A stretch of 64,000 bases of DNA. Origin: Lachnospiraceae bacterium. GTDB taxonomy: Bacteria > Bacillota > Clostridia > Lachnospirales > Lachnospiraceae. Both the position numbers and the translations under genes were made by a program. Each line of letters begins with the position of its first letter. Positions within the stretch are counted from its first letter, which is position 1. Location: assembly GCA_022768465.1 (NCBI GenBank), contig JALELZ010000033.1:35438-99437 (forward strand), read 5' to 3'. Below are positions 1-9,300 of the stretch, one piece after another. Below the pieces are notes generated by a model. The model saw nothing but the letters and a program-made list of their open reading frames with translations. It searched no databases and was not told where the DNA came from.

Positions 1-573
1 AAGCGGGGTTCCGCAGCGAGGGCAGTAAGGAACTATCTTAAATCCCTTATAAAGAAGTCCTTTGTTCCAGATCTCCTTAAGAGCCCAGAACTCAGACTCG
101 ATATAGTCATCATAATATGTAACATAAGGATTCTCCATGTCAGCCCAAAAGCCTACTGTAAATGAGAAATCCTCCCACATGCTCTTATACTTCCAGACAT
201 TTTCCTTGCAAAGCTCGATAAACGGAGCAATGCCGTAGTTTTCTATCTGATCCTTACCGTTGATGCCGATCTGCTTTTCAACCTCGATCTCAACAGGCAG
301 ACCGTGGGTATCCCATCCGGCTTTTCTCGGAACCATTTTGCCCTTCATGGTCTGATATCTCGGAATAAGATCCTTAATACATCTTGTAAGCACATGTCCT
401 ATATGCGGCTTACCGTTTGCTGTAGGCGGTCCGTCATAGAAAACATAGCTTGGATCACCTTCGTGTTCTTTGATTGATTTTTCGAAAATGTCATTATCCT
501 TCCAAAATTTCTCGACCTCTTTTTCTCTGTCGACAAAATTCATGGATGTATCGACTTTACTGTAAAGCGCCAT
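1..573 (-). CDS. ileS: isoleucyl-tRNA synthetase, N-terminal part (runs off the left edge)
   Basis: Reverse-strand translation MALYSKVDTSMNFVDREKEVEKFWKDNDIFEKS...YVFYDGPPTANGKPHIGHVLTRCIKDLIPRYQTMKG...GWDTHGLPVEIEVEKQ; class I aaRS HIGH motif (HIGH) and IleRS context. Confidence 0.95.
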   Translation of the reverse strand, partial: MALYSKVDTSMNFVDREKEVEKFWKDNDIFEKSIKEHEGDPSYVFYDGPPTANGKPHIGHVLTRCIKDLIPRYQTMKGKMVPRKAGWDTHGLPVEIEVEKQIGINGKDQIENYGIAPFIELCKENVWKYKSMWEDFSFTVGFWADMENPYVTYYDDYIESEFWALKEIWNKGLLYKGFKIVPYCPRCGTPL

Positions 574-653
574 TTCATTCCTCCTCTGACAATGGTTTGT
601 TTTAAAGTCCTTAAACACTCTTTAAGAGCAATTTTAAGCAAATATGTATTTTA

Positions 654-2114
654 TCACACAATAGTATACTTATCAAGCAATGCCTGCTTAAGATCCCAAA
701 GCTCCCGGCTTAAGTCCACATGCACGGAGTGAGGATTTGTAAGACGTCTGGACTCATCCCAAAGTGTATCAAGATCAGCCTTACATATCTTCTGAAGCTC
801 CATTACGGAAGGTCTGTCGTTATATACACATTTTCCGTCTATGAAAACAGGTATAAGCAGTTCCTTCATAGTATAGGTTCCGGCCTTCAGTAATGTCTTT
901 TTCCATGTTTCAACCGGATCAAACAAAAGCAGATCCTCATTCTCGTTATAAACCTCATCCTTAAGGGTTATAAGGTCAGCGATTATCTTGCCTGTACTCT
1001 TTCCGTATATTCTGTAAATGACCTTGTCGCCGGGATTAGTGACCTTTTCAGTGTTCTCGGATATCTTGATTTTAGGAATGAACTTCCCGGTCTTTTTATC
1101 TGCGACCGCAGCAAGCTTGTAAACGCCTCCTAATGAAGGAGTATCCTTGGAAGTAATAAGATTAGTTCCTACACCCCAGCTGTTAATTTCAGCTCCCTGC
1201 TGCTTTAATGATGAGATAAGATTTTCATCAAGATCATTTGATGCCGAAATCGTCACATCGGTAAAGCCTTCCTTTTCAAATTCTCTTTTAACGACCTTTG
1301 AAAGATATGCAAGGTCTCCGGAATCCATTCTGATGCCGTAGCGCTTTGACTTAATTCCGGCTTCTCTCATTTCCTTAAATACTTTTATCGCATTCGGAAG
1401 ACCTGACTTAAGAGTATCATAGGTATCTATCAGTAAAATGCAGTTATCCGGATAGAGCTTTGCATAAGCTCTGAATGCCTCAAGCTCGCTCTTAAAGGAC
1501 ATTATCCAGCTGTGTGCATGAGTTCCAAGTACCGGAACGTCGAACATTTGACCGGCAAGTACATTTGACGTACCGACGCATCCTGCAATAACGGCAGCTC
1601 TTGCTCCGTAAATACCTGCATCAGGACCCTGAGCACGTCTTAAGCCAAATTCCATTACACCGTCTCCGTTTGCTGCATGAACAACACGACTGGCCTTGGT
1701 CGCAATAAGAGACTGATGATTAATGATATTAAGTATTGCTGTCTCTATAAGCTGTGCCTGCATTATAGGTGCCATAACCTTTATAACAGGCTCTCTCGGG
1801 AACATGACGTTTCCTTCAGGTATAGCCCAGATACTTCCTGTAAATTTAAAATCTCTGAGATAATCTAAAAAATCTTCCTGAAAGGTTCCGAGTGAGGCAA
1901 GATAATCAATATCCTCCTTGTCGAAACGAAAATTATTGATAAGTTCTATTACCTGCTCAAGTCCGCAGCTTATGGAAAATGCATTTCCGTCAGGATTATT
2001 CCTGTAGAAAACATCGAATATAACATTAACATTCTGCTCTTCTTCTTTAAAGTAGCCCTGCATCATTGTAAGCTCATAAAAATCAGTAAGCAGTGTAAGA
2101 TTTCTTTCACTCAT
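654..2114 (-). CDS. pncB: nicotinate phosphoribosyltransferase
   Basis: 486 aa; LLTDFYELTMMQGYF, EFGLRRAQGPD, GTHAHSW, DTYDTLKSG, GIRMDSGDL motifs. Confidence 0.95.
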   Translation of the reverse strand: MSERNLTLLTDFYELTMMQGYFKEEEQNVNVIFDVFYRNNPDGNAFSISCGLEQVIELINNFRFDKEDIDYLASLGTFQEDFLDYLRDFKFTGSIWAIPEGNVMFPREPVIKVMAPIMQAQLIETAILNIINHQSLIATKASRVVHAANGDGVMEFGLRRAQGPDAGIYGARAAVIAGCVGTSNVLAGQMFDVPVLGTHAHSWIMSFKSELEAFRAYAKLYPDNCILLIDTYDTLKSGLPNAIKVFKEMREAGIKSKRYGIRMDSGDLAYLSKVVKREFEKEGFTDVTISASNDLDENLISSLKQQGAEINSWGVGTNLITSKDTPSLGGVYKLAAVADKKTGKFIPKIKISENTEKVTNPGDKVIYRIYGKSTGKIIADLITLKDEVYNENEDLLLFDPVETWKKTLLKAGTYTMKELLIPVFIDGKCVYNDRPSVMELQKICKADLDTLWDESRRLTNPHSVHVDLSRELWDLKQALLDKYTIV

Positions 2115-2132
2115 AATTTACTCCTTAGACAA

Positions 2133-2313
2133 TTATATCTGCTTTGCTTCCGCTAAACCAAAGCCTTCGTCAACAAACATTGTGTCAAGTTTTATGCCCC
2201 GGCAGATGCTTGTATTTCATATGATTTTTCAATATGTATTCCTGATCTTCAAGCATTGAGTATTCGTTTACTCTCTTGCCCAAGTGCAGATCGGATAAAT
2301 GTATAAATTTCAT
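2133..2313 (-). pseudogene. sbcD-sbcC deletion remnant (SbcD N-terminus joined to SbcC C-terminal fragment)
   Basis: Minus strand from 2313: MKFIHLSDLHLGKRVNEYSMLEDQEYILKN (SbcD N-terminus), stop at 2185; in another frame SICRGIKLDTMFVDEGFGLAEAKQI* (SbcC C-terminal region around the D-loop DEGFG motif) ending at 2133. Confidence 0.8.
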
Positions 2314-2339
2314 GCCGGTCTCCTTATGATCCTATTTGA

Positions 2340-3695
2340 TCACATATCCTCATCCGGGAAATTTTTCCTGATTTTTTTATAATATAAAAAGTTAGCAAGT
2401 GCCGTTACTACCCAGCTGACTGGCCATACAATAATAATAACTTCGTAATACGGGAATAAAACAAATACAGTATTCAGCCATATGATCCTGAATAAACATG
2501 ATCCGAGCAGTGTAGTTATCATTGGCTCTACTGAATATCCGAAGCCTCTCAGAGCACTTGCTGTCGCATCCATTGTTACTCCGAGAAATTCAAGCATTAC
2601 AACCGGTATAAGTCTTCTGACGGCAACAGCAACAACCTCATCAGATGTAGTAAACAGCGAAAGAAGCGGGAATCTGAATAAAACGGTAAGTATGCCGAGA
2701 ATAAATGTTCCCGTCATTCCCCACAGCCATGCATTTCTGATAGTATTGCTGGCCCTCCTATATTTTTTCGCTCCTACGTTCTGACTCGTAAATGTAAGTA
2801 TGGTGTTTAAATTCGAACTTATAAAACACTGCTGAAAACTTTCGATATTCTGAGCTGCAGCATTTCCTGCCATATATACAGAACCAAAAGAATTGACAGA
2901 TGACTGTATGAGCATGTTGGATATTGAGAAAATACTTCCCTGCAGTCCGACCGGCAATCCCTGCTTCATTATTTCAGAAAATACAGCTTTATTTATCTTC
3001 ATCTGTTTCGGATTAAACTTGAGGCATGAATCCTCTCTGATAAGAACACCCAAAACAAGAAATGCTGAAACATAGTTGGAAATTGATGTTGCAGCTCCTA
3101 CGCCCACGACTCCCAGCTTCATAACTATGACGAATAACAGATTTAATATAACATTAAGAACACCGGAAAATATAAGAAAGTTCATGGGTCTCTTAGTATC
3201 GCCAATCGCTCTTAAAATAGCTGCAGCAAAGTTATAAACAGCTATTCCCGGAAGACCTATATAATAAAAAAGCAGATAGCTTGCAGACATGCCTATAACA
3301 TCATCCGGTGACTTCATAAGCTCAAGTACCGGCCTTGCGCTGACTGCTCCCAAAACAGCTAATACAATACCTCCGATCAAGGCAGAAACGATGGTTGTAT
3401 GCACCTCATCCGAAACCTTATCAAATCTCTCTCCTGCATAGTCTCTTGCAATAACGATATTAACACCGTTAGAAAGCCCTACGACAAAATTTACGATAAG
3501 ACTGACTATAGCCGTAGTTGATCCTACAGCAGCAAGTGCATTCGGTCCTTCAAAACGACCTACAACAATTACATCAGCGGCATTAAATGCTATCTGAAGC
3601 ATATAGCTTAATGTCATAGGAATTATAAAAGCCAGATACTTAGGAAAAACACTTCCGTTAACAATATCAAGCTCATGAGAACTTTTTCCTGCCAT
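2340..3695 (-). CDS. MATE family efflux transporter
   Basis: 451 aa, 12-TM-like, MATE-like repeats (FNAADVIVVGRFEGPNALAAVGSTT; AAILRAIGDTKRPM). Confidence 0.9.
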   Translation of the reverse strand: MAGKSSHELDIVNGSVFPKYLAFIIPMTLSYMLQIAFNAADVIVVGRFEGPNALAAVGSTTAIVSLIVNFVVGLSNGVNIVIARDYAGERFDKVSDEVHTTIVSALIGGIVLAVLGAVSARPVLELMKSPDDVIGMSASYLLFYYIGLPGIAVYNFAAAILRAIGDTKRPMNFLIFSGVLNVILNLLFVIVMKLGVVGVGAATSISNYVSAFLVLGVLIREDSCLKFNPKQMKINKAVFSEIMKQGLPVGLQGSIFSISNMLIQSSVNSFGSVYMAGNAAAQNIESFQQCFISSNLNTILTFTSQNVGAKKYRRASNTIRNAWLWGMTGTFILGILTVLFRFPLLSLFTTSDEVVAVAVRRLIPVVMLEFLGVTMDATASALRGFGYSVEPMITTLLGSCLFRIIWLNTVFVLFPYYEVIIIVWPVSWVVTALANFLYYKKIRKNFPDEDM

Positions 3696-3953
3696 ACATG
3701 TCCTCCGTTTTTACATTTCGATACCTTGAGATATAAGCGGCATCAAATGCGCATCTGATTTATTATACGGCTGTGCTGATTTAAAGTCAAACTGTAGAAA
3801 ACATGGCGATTTTCTTAATGATTTTTATTTCATTTCAGACCTTCAATCTGTATAAAAAGCTGATCGGTTTACTTATTTAACTATTTGATATAAAATATTT
3901 TTCTGAAAGGAATTCCATACATAAAATAAAGGTTATGGAAAATGTGATTTGAA

Positions 3954-4469
3954 ATGAGTTTGAACGGTTCAGAACAGCTGACAAAGGCTGATGTTGCACG
4001 TATAGAAGAAGAAATTGAGCATAGAAAAAATGTGGTTCGTCCTGCTGCACTTAAGGCTCTGAAGGAAGCCCGTGCAATGGGCGATCTTTCAGAAAATTTC
4101 GAATATCACTGTGCAAAAAGAGACAATAATCTCAATAACAGCAGGATACGATACCTTGAAAAAATGCTCAGGTTTGCCACAGTAATAGATGATGAATCCA
4201 CCGAAGACACCATAGGTATCAACAACACTGTCGATGTATATTTTGAAGATGATGATTATACTGAAACCTACAGAATAGTCACGCCTATAAGATGTGATTC
4301 ACGAAAAGGACTTATATCAAACGAATCTCCTCTCGGCAAATCCCTTCTTGGCCGCAAGGTCGGCGACCGAGTTAAAATAGATGTCGACGGAGGAGACTCT
4401 TACTTTATCGTCATTAAAAATCTGATAAAAACCGGCGAATCGGATGAGGATACGATCCACAGATATTAA
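3954..4469 (+). CDS. GreA/GreB-family transcription elongation factor (divergent paralogue)
   Basis: 171 aa; ALKEARAMGDLSENFEYHCAKRD resembles the Gre coiled-coil tip GDLSENAEY, with a C-terminal FKBP-like SPLGKSLLGRKVGDRV. Confidence 0.85.
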   Translation: MSLNGSEQLTKADVARIEEEIEHRKNVVRPAALKALKEARAMGDLSENFEYHCAKRDNNLNNSRIRYLEKMLRFATVIDDESTEDTIGINNTVDVYFEDDDYTETYRIVTPIRCDSRKGLISNESPLGKSLLGRKVGDRVKIDVDGGDSYFIVIKNLIKTGESDEDTIHRY

Positions 4470-4472
4470 GAT

Positions 4473-5375
4473 TTATCTTAAATGTCTTTTAGCTATCTCC
4501 GCATATTCAGTTGCGGAATTATTAGTAATATGCCCCAGCTTCTTCTGCAGATCTGATATTTCTTCGCCTTCTTTAATAGCCAAAACAGCATAACTGTGTC
4601 TGAGCATCTCCGGTGTCACGTTCTTACCGATACCGGCGAGCTCAGAATATTTTTTCAGGATCTTCCATAATCCCTGTCTGGATATCCCGCTTCCCCCGCA
4701 GCTTAAAAATAAAAGCTCATTATCGATATAACTATTAATATGGCTGATTGGAACTTCGTTTCCTGTATTATCTGCTTCCATATTTAAAAGTTCATCTCTG
4801 CCTTTTAAAAGGTATTGTTTTAATGCTGAAAATGTCTTTTTATCAATGTTAAGCATTCTCTTATTTTTAATACCGGCTCTGAGCTGTCTTTTTTTTAAAT
4901 CAATGTCAGTTGTTTTTAATGACAAAAGCTCGGCAGAGCTTATGCCGGTGGAGCTTATAAGCCTTATGATAGCGATATCTCTTTTACCTTTTGCTGTCCT
5001 GTGGTTTACTGCGTTTACAAGTCTTTCAATATCTGCTATGTCAGCTGTGGCCGGCATATTTTTAATAACCTTCGGTGCCTTAAGACCAACTGAAGGATCA
5101 TTAAATATATATCCCTTTGCATAAGCCCATGAGAAAAATTTCCTGAAAGAGGTAACACATCTTGAAATTGTTGCAGTAGATCTTTCAGATGTCATAAGCT
5201 CTTCAACATATCTTTCCGTCATTACCTGGCTTATGTCCTGTGTATCATAGCCGGGAAAACTGTCCGAAAGCCAAAGAGCAAACTGTTTCAAATCTCTTCT
5301 GTAGGACAAGGCCGTATTATCTGAAACACCGGAAGCCTTAAGGTATTCTGAAAATGCATTGATCTTGTCAAACAT
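4473..5375 (-). CDS. tyrosine recombinase (XerC/XerD-like)
   Basis: SAM-like N-terminus, LISSTGISSAELLSL, TPEMLRHSYAVLAIKEG, LGHITNNSATEYAEI; start chosen at the internal Met (MFDKINAF) with an upstream GGAG; the ORF-track start at 5468 overlaps the upstream gene. Confidence 0.88.
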   Translation of the reverse strand: MFDKINAFSEYLKASGVSDNTALSYRRDLKQFALWLSDSFPGYDTQDISQVMTERYVEELMTSERSTATISRCVTSFRKFFSWAYAKGYIFNDPSVGLKAPKVIKNMPATADIADIERLVNAVNHRTAKGKRDIAIIRLISSTGISSAELLSLKTTDIDLKKRQLRAGIKNKRMLNIDKKTFSALKQYLLKGRDELLNMEADNTGNEVPISHINSYIDNELLFLSCGGSGISRQGLWKILKKYSELAGIGKNVTPEMLRHSYAVLAIKEGEEISDLQKKLGHITNNSATEYAEIAKRHLR

Positions 5376-5388
5376 CAGTCCGCTCCGT

Positions 5389-6093
5389 TTACTTCCACTG
5401 ATCGCGCCATTCCTTTTGACGCTTTCTCCTATTGAAATAATTCTTGATCTCAGTGAAAATGCTTTCACCTCCGCTGTATACCATACGATAGAAAAGATAA
5501 ACAGGTATGAGTGCAGCTATAATGGATATTCTTGTGTAAAGCATACCGAATATTCGTGATAAACCGTTTCCTACGATAAAATAAAAGGTATACAGTGCAA
5601 GCTCAAATACAGCAAGAAACTTTGCTTTTATAGGAAGAATGAAAAACAGCAGTATCGTTGATTCTGCATACATTATCGCAAAGGCCATAAACACTGAAAA
5701 CTGTGTAAACATAGGTATAAAAGGAGCATTTATGCCGGTTATAAGATAATAAATAAGAGTTCCTATTTCTCCGAGAAAAAAGCTTCCGAAGAAGTAGACA
5801 TTGAATTCAAACTCTCCCATCGACCTTTCTACCGATACAGCAAAGCTGTAATATATAAGTATTCCCAGGATAACATTAAAAATGCCACCGGTAACGGGCG
5901 GATAAAGAAATGCCGTAAATATTCTCCATACCTGTCCGTGAAGTACTTCCTTCGGCAGAAACATCATATAACCGTAAAATGGAGTAAGCATAAGAAGATA
6001 GCCTACAGCAAAGGCTATAGAAGCATAAACAGCAAGATTCTTAATAGCATATCTCTGATATTTAAATTTGAGTTTGTAAAATAAACTGTGCAT
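5389..6093 (-). CDS. Derlin/rhomboid-like multi-pass membrane protein
   Basis: GQVWRIFTAFLYPPVTGGIFNVILGILIYYSFAVSVERSMGEFEFNVYFFGSFFLGEIG; multi-TM; start at MHSLFYKLK with upstream CGGAGA. Confidence 0.65.
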   Translation of the reverse strand: MHSLFYKLKFKYQRYAIKNLAVYASIAFAVGYLLMLTPFYGYMMFLPKEVLHGQVWRIFTAFLYPPVTGGIFNVILGILIYYSFAVSVERSMGEFEFNVYFFGSFFLGEIGTLIYYLITGINAPFIPMFTQFSVFMAFAIMYAESTILLFFILPIKAKFLAVFELALYTFYFIVGNGLSRIFGMLYTRISIIAALIPVYLFYRMVYSGGESIFTEIKNYFNRRKRQKEWRDQWK

Positions 6094-6262
6094 ATATCTC
6101 CGTTTCATAAACATTTTAAAAAATTCCGTTATCGCTCACTATACCATAAATGTCATCTTAATCACATATATAATTCAATTGTTCACAGATGTTTCATTTT
6201 CTTAAGCTACAAACTATTCATTAAATATGCTATAATCAAGACCAATATAATTATAAAATATG

Positions 6263-6299
6263 TATAAGAGCTGTTGATTTGTTTACATCAGCTCTTATA
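6263..6299 (+). promoter_or_regulatory. 11-bp perfect inverted repeat in the leader of the 1469-aa activase gene
   Basis: tataagagctg (6263-6273) / cagctcttata (6289-6299), about 22 nt upstream of ATG 6322. Confidence 0.5.
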
Positions 6300-6321
6300 A
6301 ATGTACCTTAAGTGAGATTAA

Positions 6322-9300
6322 ATGGAGAAAAAAGATTACAGATTAGGTATCGATATCGGCTCGACAACTGTAAAAATCGCCGTTATCGATGAACTGAATA
6401 AAGTTCTGTTTGCAGACTATCAGAGACATTTTGCAAACATACAGGAAACGCTCGCCGGTCTGCTTGAAAAAGCAAAATCCAAATTAGGTGAGATATCATT
6501 TCGTGCTGCCATAACCGGATCAGGCGGTCTTTCTCTCTCAAAAGCAACTGAGCTTCCTTTTGTTCAGGAGGTCGTTGCAGTGTCATCTGTGCTTAGCGTA
6601 AGATCACCGGAATGTGATGTTGCCATAGAGCTTGGTGGCGAGGATGCAAAGATAATTTACTTTTCAAACGGTGTGGATCAGCGAATGAACGGCATCTGTG
6701 CCGGAGGTACCGGCTCGTTCATAGACCAGATGGCCGCACTTTTACAGACTGATGCAGCTGGCCTCAATGAATATGCAGCCAATTATAAGGCCATATATCC
6801 GATTGCAGCTCGCTGCGGTGTATTCGCAAAAACAGATATTCAGCCGCTTATAAATGAAGGTGCGACAAGAGAAGATCTTTCCGCTTCTATTTTTCAGGCT
6901 GTTGTCAATCAGACCATATCAGGTCTTGCATGCGGAAAGCCTATCAGAGGACATGTAGCCTTCCTGGGTGGTCCGCTTCATTTCCTTCCTGAATTGAGAA
7001 AGGCATTTATCAGGACACTCAAACTTGATGACGAGCATGTAATAGCTCCTGAGGATTCGCATCTTTATGCCGCTATGGGTGCCGCAATGGCGATTCCCGC
7101 TCCCGGCATGCGTTCGACTTATAAGGCTACTGATAATGTTATGCCTTGCGCTATCAGCTTCCTTATTGAAAAACTCAAAAAGCGTATTGATCTGCAGACT
7201 GAGATCAAGCGCCTTGACCCTATTTTTAAGGATGAGGAAGACTATCAGGATTTCCTTAAAAGACATGCCAGGTCTAACGTTAAGACAGCTTCTCTTTCAG
7301 AGCACAAGGGTAACTGCTATCTTGGTATAGATGCCGGATCGACAACAACAAAGCTTGCGCTTGTCAACGAAGAAGGTGAGCTTTTATATAAGTTTTATTC
7401 AAATAACAACGGCTCACCTATCGACACAGCGATCCGTGCTTTCAGAGAGATAAACGAACAGCTTCCTGCTGATGCTAATATTGTATATTCCTGCTCCACC
7501 GGCTATGGTGAGGCTTTACTTAAGGCCGCCTTTAAGCTCGACGAAGGTGAAGTCGAAACTATTGCACACTACTATGCTGCAGCCTTCTTTGATAAGGATG
7601 TAGACTGTATCCTTGACATAGGCGGTCAGGATATGAAATGCATACGTATTAAGGACGGTGCAGTTGACTCGATTCAGCTTAATGAGGCATGTTCATCCGG
7701 CTGTGGATCATTTATAGAATCCTTTGCAAAGTCTTTAGGCTACAGTGTTCAGGACTTTGCCAAAGAAGCTCTCTTTGCCAAACAGCCTACAGACCTTGGT
7801 ACACGCTGCACTGTTTTCATGAATTCCAACGTAAAGCAGGCACAGAAGGAAGGCGCTACAGTTGCAGACATTTCAGCAGGTCTTGCTTATTCGGTTATCA
7901 AAAATGCTCTTTATAAAGTAATTAAGATAAGCGATGCAAGAGATTTAGGACGTCACATAGTTACACAGGGCGGTACTTTCTACAATGATGCCGTATTAAG
8001 AGCATTTGAGAAAACTGCCGACTGCGAAGCTACACGTCCTGATATAGCCGGCATCATGGGTGCATTCGGTGCTGCACTTATCGCAAAGGAAAGATATAAT
8101 TTCAAGCTTAAGGAAGCACAGGCTAAAAATAAATCTGATGAAGGCAGCAGTAGCACTCATAACGGAACCGCTGTACTAACATCTATGCTTCCTATAGATG
8201 AGATACTTGATTTCTCATACAAGACTACACTCACAAGATGCGGCGGCTGTACTAATAACTGCATGCTGACAATAAACAATTTCGCAGACGGCAGACGCTA
8301 TATTTCCGGAAATCGCTGTGAAAGAGCTTTCGGCAAGGAAAAAGCCTCCGATGAAATACCTAACATGTTCAAGTACAAGCTTGAGCGCATGTTTGATTAT
8401 GAGCCTCTTGATGAAAAGGATGCCATAAGAGGAACCGTCGGTATTCCGAGAGTACTCAACATGTATGAGAACTTCCCACTTTGGGCTGTATTTTTCAAAA
8501 AATTAGGTTACCGAGTTGTTTTAAGCCCTGTCAGTACAAGGAAAATTTATGAGCTGGGCATGGAGACCATTCCTTCAGAATCAGAATGTTATCCTGCCAA
8601 AATAACTCACGGACATATTGAATGGCTTATAGATCAGGGTGTTAAATTCATCTTCTATCCTTGTATACCGTATGAGAGAAATGAATCTCCGCAAGCCGGA
8701 AACCATTATAACTGTCCTATCGTCACCTCCTATCCGGAGAATATTAAGAATAATATTGAGCTTAGAGAACGCGGCGTTGAATTTATGTGTCCGTTCCTTC
8801 CTCTTACTGATGAGGAAGTATTTACAGAATCCGTAATAAAAGCTTTTAAACCAAAATTCTCGGATAACAGCGGAATTGACGGCACCAAGTATCCTGTTCT
8901 TACTGAAAAAGAAGTTATTGCCGCTGCGCATTCTGCTTATGATGAGCTTATTAATGTTAAGCTTGAGACAGAAAAGAAGGGTGAAGAGATACTTAAATGG
9001 ATGGAGGCTACCGGACACAGAGGTATAGTTCTTGCCGGCCGTCCTTATCATGTTGATCCTGAGATCAACCACGGCATTGCCGACATGATTACAAGCTACG
9101 GCTTTGCGGTACTTACTGAGGACTCTGTCAGCCATTTAAATGATGTTGATAGACCTACAATAGTAACCGATCAGTGGATGTACCATACAAGACTCTACCG
9201 TGCGGCTACTTTTGTAAAAACACGCGATGATCTTGACCTTGTACAGCTCAACTCATTTGGCTGCGGTCTTGACGCCGTTACAACAGACCAGGTAAATGAT

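Noticed and set aside
574-653. Possible T-box leader upstream of ileS
   Set aside because: The pncB-ileS spacer is only 80 nt and has no T-box (UGGN) or specifier structure.
1147-1341. Many 60-150 aa plus-strand ORFs lying antisense within minus-strand genes (for example 1147..1341, 2482..2784, 22... 21955..22395, 40... 39998..40696, 51707..52153)
   Set aside because: They lie inside strongly supported genes, show shadow-ORF composition and lack family motifs.
5359-5559. Plus-strand ORF across the Xer/rhomboid-like junction
   Set aside because: Antisense to two supported genes, no homology recognised.
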